From NCBI GenBank assembly GCA_019114645.1, contig DXFC01000017.1, positions 1 to 7,179 on the forward strand: a DNA stretch of 7,179 bases, given 5' to 3'. Source of the stretch: Candidatus Halomonas stercoripullorum. Lineage in GTDB: Bacteria; Pseudomonadota; Gammaproteobacteria; Pseudomonadales; Halomonadaceae. A program made the position numbers and the translations under genes. Below, one piece after another: positions 1 to 5,247 of this stretch (the stretch's first letter is position 1; each line of letters opens with the position of its first letter). Below the pieces are notes generated by a model. It was given only the letters and a program-made list of their open reading frames with translations, searched no databases and had not been told where the DNA came from.

Positions 1-1
1 T

Positions 2-511
2 GAGGAGGCGGCTGCACGTGGCGAGCAAGCGCCTGCCGTGGTGCCACCGGGGCCGGATAACCCGCTGGGCCGGCATGCCATTTTGCTCGATATCCCGGGT
101 TACCTCATACACAGCACCAACCAGCCCGACGGGGTCGGTATGCGGGCAAGCCGGGGCTGCATTCGCATGTTCCCCGAGGCGATCGAGTCGGTTTTTGATC
201 GCGTACCGGTGGGGTTGCAAGTCAATATCATCAACCAGCCGATCAAGGCGGGATGGGACGGTGAGATGCCGTATGTCCAGGTCCATGAGGCATTAGGCGA
301 GCAGGAAGCCGGCATGGCTGCCCTGATGGAAACCCTGGCCATGTTGGAGCGCGGTGACGAGGAAGCGAATGTACCGCTGAATTATGAGCTACTGCGTGAA
401 CTGCTCGATAACCCCAACGGTAAGGTCGTAGCGCTGGAATTATCCCGGGAACCTGAACCCGAGCCGGAAGATCGTGACGAGAGTCTGCTGTGGGAAGAGC
501 TGGCGGTTTAA
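2..511 (+). CDS. L,D-transpeptidase (YkuD/ErfK-YbiS type), 5' truncated
   Basis: This is the C-terminal part of a periplasmic cysteine transpeptidase that forms 3-3 peptidoglycan cross-links or attaches lipoprotein to peptidoglycan. The reading frame is open from base 2, so the true start and the export signal lie upstream. The GTG at 38 is internal, because the homologous VPPGPDNPLG block follows directly. Visible YkuD features are the PGYLIHSTN block with its His (codon 110-112), then GVGMRASRGCIRM with the catalytic Cys (codon 158-160) and the conserved Arg two residues after it. Next come VPVGLQVNIINQP and a VQVHEAL segment as in E. coli LdtB/ErfK. The residue before Gly-Cys is Arg rather than His, a position that also varies in the ErfK/YbiS group. 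The protein ends in a charged EPEPEPEDRDE tail. The gene converges on the response regulator gene, with 27 bases between the stop codons. The family call is firm; which L,D-transpeptidase activity it has is not. Confidence 0.9.
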   Translation, partial: EEAAARGEQAPAVVPPGPDNPLGRHAILLDIPGYLIHSTNQPDGVGMRASRGCIRMFPEAIESVFDRVPVGLQVNIINQPIKAGWDGEMPYVQVHEALGEQEAGMAALMETLAMLERGDEEANVPLNYELLRELLDNPNGKVVALELSREPEPEPEDRDESLLWEELAV

Positions 512-525
512 CGCTAAGTGAGCTC

Positions 526-548
526 GCCGAGCGTGTTGTCAGCTCGGC
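526..548. terminator. Hairpin between convergent genes, possible bidirectional terminator
   Basis: A perfect 7-bp stem GCCGAGC (526-532) / GCTCGGC (542-548) closes a 9-base loop. It lies between the L,D-transpeptidase stop and the last codons of the response regulator, whose stop codon falls in the loop. Neither strand has a U-tract after the stem, so a standard intrinsic terminator is doubtful. The position between two convergent transcripts is the main support. Confidence 0.3.
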
Positions 549-1177
549 TCGATAAGCGAGTCGACCAGGCCTAGCGCCACACACAGACGCACCAGCTCGG
601 CCAGGCTACCGGCACCCAGCGCTTTCATGCCCCGCAGACGGTAGACCTCTACCGTCTTGGCACTGATGTCGAGGTGTGCAGCGATCTCGCGGCTGGTCAT
701 GCCCTCGGCGACATGCGCCAGTATCTGACGCTCCTTGGGGCGCAGGCCAGCGAAGCGCTCCCGCAAGGTATCAAGACGCTGATGGCGAGTGCGCAGGTGC
801 TGAGACTCGCTCAGCGCCTGTTGCACAACATCAATCAATTGCTGGTGGTTGAAGGGCTTCTCGATGAAGTCGAAAGCACCGGCTTTGAGTGCGGTGACGG
901 CCATCGGCACATCGCCGTGACCGGTCATGAAGATAACCGGCGCAATGTCGCCGCGTTCCAGCATGCGCTGCTGCACCTGCAGCCCGGACAGACCCGGCAT
1001 GCGTACATCCAGCAAGACCGTATCGAAACTCTCGGCTGATGCTGCCAGGAAGGCCTCGCCATCGGCAAAGGCCAGCGTCGCCAGGCCAACGGAGTCGAGC
1101 AGCCAGGCCAGGGATTCGCGCAGAGCTTCGTCATCGTCGACCACGGCGATACAGGGGGCGGTGCTGGGCTGGGTCAC
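539..1177 (-). CDS. FixJ-type two-component response regulator (receiver + LuxR HTH)
   Basis: This is a 212-residue cytoplasmic transcription regulator, the usual size for the FixJ/TodT group. The receiver domain spans about residues 8-122. The acidic pocket is D14-D15-D16, the phospho-acceptor is D57 in LLDVRMPG, and the switch residues are T85 (FMTGHGD) and K107 (IEKPF). A linker leads to a LuxR/GerE helix-turn-helix at about 145-205, with LRPKERQILAHVAEGMTSREIA and the recognition helix around ISAKTVEVYR. The start is a GTG whose GTGA overlaps the kinase stop. A GGAG ribosome site 6 bases upstream (1184-1187 on the + strand) supports this start. It is the likely phosphorylation partner of the PAS kinase encoded immediately upstream. 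The sequence does not show the target promoters. Naming it FixJ itself would be overreach, because no nitrogen-fixation context is visible. Confidence 0.95.
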   Translation of the reverse strand: MTQPSTAPCIAVVDDDEALRESLAWLLDSVGLATLAFADGEAFLAASAESFDTVLLDVRMPGLSGLQVQQRMLERGDIAPVIFMTGHGDVPMAVTALKAGAFDFIEKPFNHQQLIDVVQQALSESQHLRTRHQRLDTLRERFAGLRPKERQILAHVAEGMTSREIAAHLDISAKTVEVYRLRGMKALGAGSLAELVRLCVALGLVDSLIEPS

Positions 1178-2751
1178 GACTGGCTCCGGAACTTGCTGGG
1201 GTGGAGGGAACTCGCTTCAGTCAATAGTTTACCGACAAAGGAGGCACCACCGGAACCGTCGGCCAGACTCAGGTTGCCTCCCATGGCTTCCATCAGCGAG
1301 CGGCTGATGGCAAGTCCCATGCCCAACCCTTCGCGACGGCTGGAGTGGAAGGGAGCAAATATGGCAGCCGCCTGATCGACGGCAATACCGGGGCCTTGGT
1401 CGCTGACGCTGAAAGTGACTTCGCGGGGGCCGCTTTGCCAAGCGTGAATTTCCACCTGGGTGGCGCCAGGCTGTTCACGGCTAGCCTCCAGTGCGTTGAG
1501 CAGAAGATTGACCAGGACCTGCTCCAGCGCAATAGGGTCGGCCTGCACTCGCGGAAGAGCTTCCGGCAACCGGTGGTGGAGCGCAATGTTGCTCTGCTGG
1601 TATTGCCATTCGCACAGACGGCAGGCAGCGTCGACCACATCAGCTAGCGCGGTTGGGCGTGAACGAGTCTGTCCCTTGCGGACAAAAGCACGCATGTGGC
1701 GCAGACGCTCTCCCAGTCGTTGGACCTGAGCATCAATTCGCTCAAGCGGAAGGGCCAGGTCCGCTGCCGGGCGTTGAGGGTCGCTGTGCAATTGCCGTAG
1801 CGCACCGCTGGCGTAGTTCCCGATGGCGGCCAAAGGCTGGTTGAGTTCATGGGCGATATTGGAGGCCAGTTCGCCGGTAGTGGCCAGCCGGTTGGCGTGT
1901 GCGATCTGTTCTTGATGAAGTCGCGCCTGGGCTTCAGCGGCCTTGCGTAGGCTGATATCACGATTGAGCAGGGAAAGATGGCCCGGCTCGGCACCCGGCC
2001 CCGAGTGTGCCAGAACCACACTCAGAACCGGCACCGGTCCCTTGGGGCCAGGCATTTCCAGTTCGCCACTCCAGGAGCCATAGCGTGCGACCGCGGGGAA
2101 TACCATCTCGCGCAGAAGGGCCAGAGAGCCCGGCGTGTAGGCCCGTTCCAGTTGGGCATCAAGTGCTTCGCGGGGGAGTCCTAGCAGACGCCTGGCCGCC
2201 TCGTTGGAATAGAATAGCCGTTCGTCCCCATCACAGAACAGCACATAATCGGTGGTTGACTCCACCACGCGTGCCAGCCGTTCGCGGTTGGCCTCGGCAC
2301 GAATGCGCCGGCCTACATCACGAGACACACAGAGGATGTCGATCAGTTCGCCAGTGGCTGGGTCGCGGCGTGTGCGGCTGGTGGTCTCGAACCAGACATA
2401 GCGGCCATCTTTGGCGCGGAAGCGATACGTCTGCTGGTAAAAGCCGTCGTGATAGTAGACGTGTGGCGACTTGTTGAGCAGGGCGGCGAGATCCACCGGA
2501 TGGAACAGGTCGTAGGCGGAAACGCCAATCAGCTCTTCAGGCGCATAGCCGAGGAGATCCCGGGCGGCCTGGGAGGCGTAGAGAAAAGTGCCGTCGCGGG
2601 CGTGGCGCGAAATCAGGTCGGTGGTGCTTTCCGCGAGCCACTGATAGTGGCGCTTCTCGTCTTCGAGTTGCGCCGCGCGTGTTTCAAGTTCCCTATTGCG
2701 TGCCTCAAGGCTGGCCAGACGGGCATGGAGTTCCAGGCGGTTGTGGGTCAT
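1174..2751 (-). CDS. Cytosolic PAS-PAS sensor histidine kinase (FixL-like)
   Basis: This kinase should autophosphorylate on His and pass phosphate to the adjacent FixJ-type regulator. From the ATG at 2751 it has 525 residues. A short N-terminal coiled coil (about 4-36) precedes PAS1 (about 37-150, ending DILCVSRDVGRR) and a more divergent PAS2 (about 156-270, ending LLNRDISLRKAAE). The H-box ELASNIAHELNQPLAAIGNY carries H301. The N-box is VLVNLLLNALEA (N415, N419), G1 is DQGPGI (451-456) and G2 is GLGMGL (475-480). No transmembrane segment is seen, so the signal is probably cytoplasmic or membrane-diffusible. I could not identify a heme or flavin motif. The start at 2751 is preferred because its ATGA overlaps the NUDIX stop. 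A longer frame from 2808 would lie 61 bases inside the NUDIX gene. There is no clear ribosome site, which fits translational coupling. The cognate ligand is unknown. Confidence 0.93.
   Translation of the reverse strand: MTHNRLELHARLASLEARNRELETRAAQLEDEKRHYQWLAESTTDLISRHARDGTFLYASQAARDLLGYAPEELIGVSAYDLFHPVDLAALLNKSPHVYYHDGFYQQTYRFRAKDGRYVWFETTSRTRRDPATGELIDILCVSRDVGRRIRAEANRERLARVVESTTDYVLFCDGDERLFYSNEAARRLLGLPREALDAQLERAYTPGSLALLREMVFPAVARYGSWSGELEMPGPKGPVPVLSVVLAHSGPGAEPGHLSLLNRDISLRKAAEAQARLHQEQIAHANRLATTGELASNIAHELNQPLAAIGNYASGALRQLHSDPQRPAADLALPLERIDAQVQRLGERLRHMRAFVRKGQTRSRPTALADVVDAACRLCEWQYQQSNIALHHRLPEALPRVQADPIALEQVLVNLLLNALEASREQPGATQVEIHAWQSGPREVTFSVSDQGPGIAVDQAAAIFAPFHSSRREGLGMGLAISRSLMEAMGGNLSLADGSGGASFVGKLLTEASSLHPSKFRSQS
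1184..1187 (-). promoter_or_regulatory. Ribosome binding site of the response regulator
   Basis: GGAG on the minus strand lies 6 bases before the GTG start at 1177, inside the last codons of the kinase. It decides the GTG start and sits beside the GTGA stop/start overlap. Confidence 0.6.
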
Positions 2752-3395
2752 TGGCGGATGCGCAACTTGGGCCGGGTGATGCCTGACGGGCGCTCCGGAT
2801 AATAGCATAGGGGCCCGTGCGCCGGCTCCTCCAGCAGGCTGACAGGACTCTGAAAGCCTTCGGCCAGCAGCTCCACCAGCATCATCGCGGAAAGGCCCCA
2901 GATTACTTGGCCTTGGGTATGGTAGCTGGGCACATAATAAGGCTGTCCGTTAAACGGAATGACGTCGGTATGGTGGCGGCGGTCTTCCAGGAACAGCGAG
3001 AGTGGCACCTCAAAGATGGCATCGAGCTCGGCGGGCTCCGGTACCAGCGGCAGATCGGGGGGGATCCGGCCCACATAAGGAGTGACCTGAAGGCCATGCA
3101 GGGAGACGAGGTCTGACAGTTGGCCAAGCAGCTCCACCTGATCGGGGGGCAGCGCAATCTCTTCATGTGACTCACGCAGTGCGGTAGTCAGCAAGTCGGC
3201 ATCGGTCTGGTCACGCTTGCCACCCGGAAACGCCACCTGGCCGCCGTGAGTGCTGAGATGGGCGGCACGACGCGTGAACAGCAGTGTCGGTTCAGGACGA
3301 TCAACAATGGGCAAGAGTACCGCCGCCTGGGGCATGCCAAGGTCCAGACGGCGGGGTGCATGTGCCTGCAGGCGTTGGCGGAGTGTTTCTAACAT
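2748..3395 (-). CDS. NUDIX hydrolase, CoA pyrophosphatase type (NudL/UPF0035-like)
   Basis: This is a 215-residue soluble hydrolase expected to cleave CoA or its derivatives into phosphopantetheine and 3',5'-ADP in a metal-dependent reaction. The UPF0035 signature that marks CoA-directed NUDIX enzymes runs through residues 38-59: LLFTRRA, then HLSTHGGQVAFPGG. The NUDIX box follows, GGKRDQTDADLLTTALRE then SHEEIAL, with R74-E75 and the metal-binding pair E78-E79. The spacing, with one extra residue compared with the general box, matches E. coli NudL as I recall it. Later blocks QVTPYVGRIPPDL and AIFEVPLSLFLE are also typical of this family. The gene is the first of a minus-strand unit, and its TGA overlaps the ATG of the PAS kinase. 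The ribosome site is weak (GGAA, 5 bases before the ATG). The family call is strong; the exact substrate (CoA, acyl-CoA or another nucleotide) is not proven. Confidence 0.92.
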   Translation of the reverse strand: MLETLRQRLQAHAPRRLDLGMPQAAVLLPIVDRPEPTLLFTRRAAHLSTHGGQVAFPGGKRDQTDADLLTTALRESHEEIALPPDQVELLGQLSDLVSLHGLQVTPYVGRIPPDLPLVPEPAELDAIFEVPLSLFLEDRRHHTDVIPFNGQPYYVPSYHTQGQVIWGLSAMMLVELLAEGFQSPVSLLEEPAHGPLCYYPERPSGITRPKLRIRQ

Positions 3396-3418
3396 GGGGT
3401 TTCCATTGGCTTTACTGT

Positions 3419-3448
3419 TATCTAGCCGGAGACCCGTGGCATGGTCAA
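3419..3448 (-). promoter_or_regulatory. Possible sigma70 promoter for the NUDIX-kinase-regulator unit
   Basis: On the minus strand TTGACC (3448-3443) is a good -35. It is followed after 18 bases by TAGATA (3424-3419), a poor -10. Transcription would start near 3412, about 17 bases before the NUDIX ATG. Read-through from the Nif3-like gene, 96 bases upstream, is an alternative or additional source of transcript. Confidence 0.35.
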
Positions 3449-3491
3449 GTGGATGTACTACTGCGCTTGTGCGCGGTACAGCTTTGCGGCT

Positions 3492-3803
3492 TCAGAATGT
3501 TTCCAGCCGCCACACATCAAAGGCGGGCTCCTCATAGGGGTGCGCAGAACGTAGCGCCTGCACGGCAGCGCGAATGTGTTCATCGGCGCACACCAGCTCG
3601 ACTTTCACTTCTGCTACCTGTTCCAGCTTGTCGACCTGCCCAATATGGGGAGTGGCACCCGTCAACGGACGAAACTGACCGGTACCCCGGGTTTCGAAGC
3701 AGCAAGCTTCGTAATCGCCGATGCGCCCGGCACCGGTGGCGAAAACAGCTTCCTTGACGGCTTCGGCATGCTCCAGGGGAACGAAGAAGGCAAGCTTGTA
3801 CAT
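3492..3803 (-). CDS. Stand-alone Nif3/YqfO-insert-like small protein
   Basis: This is a 103-residue soluble protein of the small Nif3-like family (COG3323 type). It corresponds to the PII/CutA-like domain found inserted in larger YqfO/Nif3 metal-binding proteins. Supporting blocks are the N-terminal YKLAFFVPLEHAEAVKEAVF, the central GAGRIGDYEACCFETRGTGQF, the TGATPHIGQ segment and the C-terminal HPYEEPAFDVWRL. There is no signal peptide, membrane segment or dinuclear-metal Nif3 core, so it is the insert domain alone at its normal length. The start is supported by AGGAG (3810-3814) 6 bases before the ATG. It is transcribed divergently from the efflux operon and in the same direction as the NUDIX gene. 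The biochemical function of these stand-alone proteins is not established, and I assign none. Confidence 0.85.
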   Translation of the reverse strand: MYKLAFFVPLEHAEAVKEAVFATGAGRIGDYEACCFETRGTGQFRPLTGATPHIGQVDKLEQVAEVKVELVCADEHIRAAVQALRSAHPYEEPAFDVWRLETF

Positions 3804-3809
3804 CGTGGG

Positions 3810-3814
3810 CTCCT
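3810..3814 (-). promoter_or_regulatory. Ribosome binding site of the Nif3-like gene
   Basis: AGGAG on the minus strand lies 6 bases before the ATG at 3803 and fixes that start. Confidence 0.7.
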
Positions 3815-3857
3815 CGTCTCAATCTTTAATTTTGGGTTTATTCTGGCCGGTTCACTG

Positions 3858-3873
3858 TAGCGTGCTTACGCTA
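3858..3873. repeat. Inverted repeat TAGCGT-N4-ACGCTA in the divergent intergenic region
   Basis: Arms TAGCGT (3858-3863) and ACGCTA (3868-3873) are perfect complements around GCTT. Beyond a 2-base bulge the match continues with CAC (3853-3855) and GTG (3874-3876). It lies between the two divergent starts, far from any gene end, so a terminator role is unlikely. A regulator binding site is possible but unproven. Confidence 0.45.
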
Positions 3874-3900
3874 GTGTGTGTTCGTTATCTGGCTTAAGGT

Positions 3901-3930
3901 TTTACTTCCATACATTCATGAATGTAAAAT
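3901..3930 (+). promoter_or_regulatory. Putative sigma70 promoter of the RND efflux operon
   Basis: TTTACT (3901-3906, four of six -35 positions) and TAAAAT (3925-3930, five of six -10 positions) are spaced by 18 bases. Transcription would begin near 3937 and give a leader of about 20-30 bases. The palindrome at 3911-3926 fills most of the spacer and overlaps the first bases of the -10. That is the arrangement expected for repression by blocking RNA polymerase. Confidence 0.55.
3911..3926. promoter_or_regulatory. Palindromic operator, TetR-family (AcrR/TtgR-like) efflux repressor site
   Basis: TACATTCATGAATGTA is a perfect 16-bp palindrome. Its half-site (GAATGTA) resembles the ACATT/GAATGT half-sites of operators bound by TetR-family repressors of RND pumps such as AcrR. 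It sits inside the promoter of the adaptor-permease operon. The palindrome is seen directly. The repressor family is inference, since no regulator gene lies in the intergenic region or beside it. Confidence 0.65.
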
Positions 3931-3957
3931 GCCCTGTCCTTTGACGTACCAACCGGA

Positions 3958-5247
3958 ATGACGCAGATCATGAAAAGAATATCTCGCCTTGGCCGGGCTG
4001 CTGCGATGGCTATGGCCACTGGCCTGTTCCTGGCCGCCTGCGGCCAGGAACAGGCTCCCCAGGAGGACGGTGGCGCCCAGGAGCGCCCGCCACATCCGGT
4101 CGCGGTGGTAGAGCTGAGCCGTCAGGATGTCGCACTCGAGAAGTCCTACCCGTCACTGTTGCGTAGTGATGACGAAGTGACTCTGGTGGCTCGCGTCACG
4201 GGTACGTTGGAGCAACGCCATTTCGAGCCGGGTGAGTTGGTCGAGGAGGGGCAAGTGCTCTACTCCATCGAGCCCGACTACTATCAGGCGGTGGTCAACC
4301 AGCGTGAAGCGGACCTGCAGAGTGCCCGTGCGGAACTGTCGCGGGCCCAGCGTGACGCCGAGCGTTTCGAACGCCTGCTAAGCCAAAACTCGGTGAGCCG
4401 TCAGCAATATGATCAGGCCCGGGCGGAGTTGGGTGTGGCTAACGCGGCGGTGGCACAGGCCGAGGCGGCTTTGGTCAGCGCGGGTATCGATCTTGACTAT
4501 GCCGAAGTCACGGCGCCGGTTTCAGGGGTTATCAGTCTCTCCCAGGTCAATGTTGGCAACCTGGTAGGCAACGGTACCGAACTGGCGATCATCACGCCGC
4601 TGGATCCGCTGGAAGTACGCTTTCAGCTGCCCCAGCGCGACGCTTTCGAGTTGCGCCAGCAGCTGCGTGAAGCACAGGGTAACGAGCCGATTCGTGCCGT
4701 GCTTAAGCTGCCCGGGGTGAATGGGAGCGAAGGTCAGCGTCTGGAAGGCAGCCTGGACTTTCTCGGCTCACGGGTAGAAGCGACGACGAGTACGGTGCAG
4801 GCGAGCGCTACGTTTGCGAATCCCGAAAGTCGTGTGCTGCCCGGGCAGTTCGTGCGTGTCAGCCTTGAGGGGCTGAAGCGCTATAACGTCTTGGCGGTGC
4901 CTGAAATTGCTATCGGCCAAGGCTTGATGGGACCGCAAGTCTTTGTGCTCGACGAGGACAATACCGCGCGTGCCCGTCCCGTGGAGCTGGGTGAAGTGGC
5001 GGGCCCCTGGCAGGTTCTGGTAGGGGGCGTGGAGCCTGGCGAGCGGGTCATTGTGGGTGATCTGGCTGGCATAGAGCCGGGTATGGTGATCGATCCGCAG
5101 CCCTTTGAGGGTGATGCCGCCACCTTGGTTGAAGAAGTAGAGCAGGCGGAGCAGGCCGAACAGCAGGCCGAAGAAGCAGCGCTGCGGGAAGCGGCTGAGG
5201 TGACCGATAGCGCTGCCGGTCCGGGCATGGAAGGTGACGCCCAATGA
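3958..5247 (+). CDS. RND efflux periplasmic adaptor (MexA/AcrA-like lipoprotein)
   Basis: This is the membrane-fusion subunit that links the inner-membrane RND permease to an outer-membrane channel. The N-terminus is a lipoprotein signal: MKR, a hydrophobic stretch, then the lipobox LAAC with the acylated Cys at residue 28. Following blocks are the first lipoyl half-motif (about 72-106), a coiled-coil hairpin (about 107-176) and the second lipoyl half (TAPVSGVISLSQVNVGNLV, 185-203). Beta-barrel and membrane-proximal domains reach to about 383. At 429 residues it is longer than MexA or AcrA (about 380-400). The excess is a Glu/Ala/Gln-rich tail at 384-429. The ATG at 3970 (MKRISRL) gives a more typical signal and is an alternative start; neither has a strong ribosome site. 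Its TGA overlaps the permease ATG. The promoter and operator just upstream suggest repression in the absence of inducer. Pump substrates cannot be told from sequence. Confidence 0.94.
   Translation: MTQIMKRISRLGRAAAMAMATGLFLAACGQEQAPQEDGGAQERPPHPVAVVELSRQDVALEKSYPSLLRSDDEVTLVARVTGTLEQRHFEPGELVEEGQVLYSIEPDYYQAVVNQREADLQSARAELSRAQRDAERFERLLSQNSVSRQQYDQARAELGVANAAVAQAEAALVSAGIDLDYAEVTAPVSGVISLSQVNVGNLVGNGTELAIITPLDPLEVRFQLPQRDAFELRQQLREAQGNEPIRAVLKLPGVNGSEGQRLEGSLDFLGSRVEATTSTVQASATFANPESRVLPGQFVRVSLEGLKRYNVLAVPEIAIGQGLMGPQVFVLDEDNTARARPVELGEVAGPWQVLVGGVEPGERVIVGDLAGIEPGMVIDPQPFEGDAATLVEEVEQAEQAEQQAEEAALREAAEVTDSAAGPGMEGDAQ
5107..5244 (+). other. Acidic Glu/Ala/Gln-rich C-terminal tail of the adaptor
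   Basis: Residues 384-429 of the adaptor form a low-complexity segment after the end of the family fold. It includes VEEVEQAEQAEQQAEEAALR, with short GAGCAGGC-like direct repeats in the DNA (about 5140-5175). It is predicted to be helical or disordered and negatively charged. No known motif is seen. Confidence 0.6.
5231..5234 (+). promoter_or_regulatory. Ribosome binding site of the permease
   Basis: AAGG lies 9 bases before the ATG at 5244, within the 3' end of the adaptor gene. It supports this start together with the ATGA overlap. Confidence 0.55.

Noticed and set aside
149..166. Arg in place of His before Gly-Cys in the L,D-transpeptidase motif, as a sign of an inactive enzyme
   Set aside because: The catalytic Cys and the upstream His are present, and the residue before Gly-Cys also varies in the ErfK/YbiS group, so loss of activity is not supported.
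2749..2808. Longer kinase start at 2808 adding 19 residues (MLLSGAPVRHHPAQ...)
   Set aside because: It would lie inside the NUDIX coding region. The added residues look like out-of-frame translation of the NUDIX C-terminus, and the ATG at 2751 gives a canonical ATGA overlap.
3454..3480. Nested inverted repeat TGTAC-N4-GCGC-N4-GCGC-N1-GTACA downstream of the Nif3-like gene, as a terminator
   Set aside because: The stem is broken by unequal internal gaps, the words are self-palindromic and so easily found by chance, and no U-tract follows on the minus strand.
3284..3757. 157-codon + strand open frame across the NUDIX and Nif3-like genes
   Set aside because: It overlaps two well-supported minus-strand genes and has no family-like motif. 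It is a frame shadow.
3820..3900. Minus-strand promoter for the Nif3-like gene
   Set aside because: Several A/T-rich hexamers exist, but none pairs with a convincing -35 at proper spacing, so no site is called.
4768..5244. 158-codon open frame antisense to the adaptor
   Set aside because: It is a shadow of the adaptor gene, and its composition mirrors the complementary codons.
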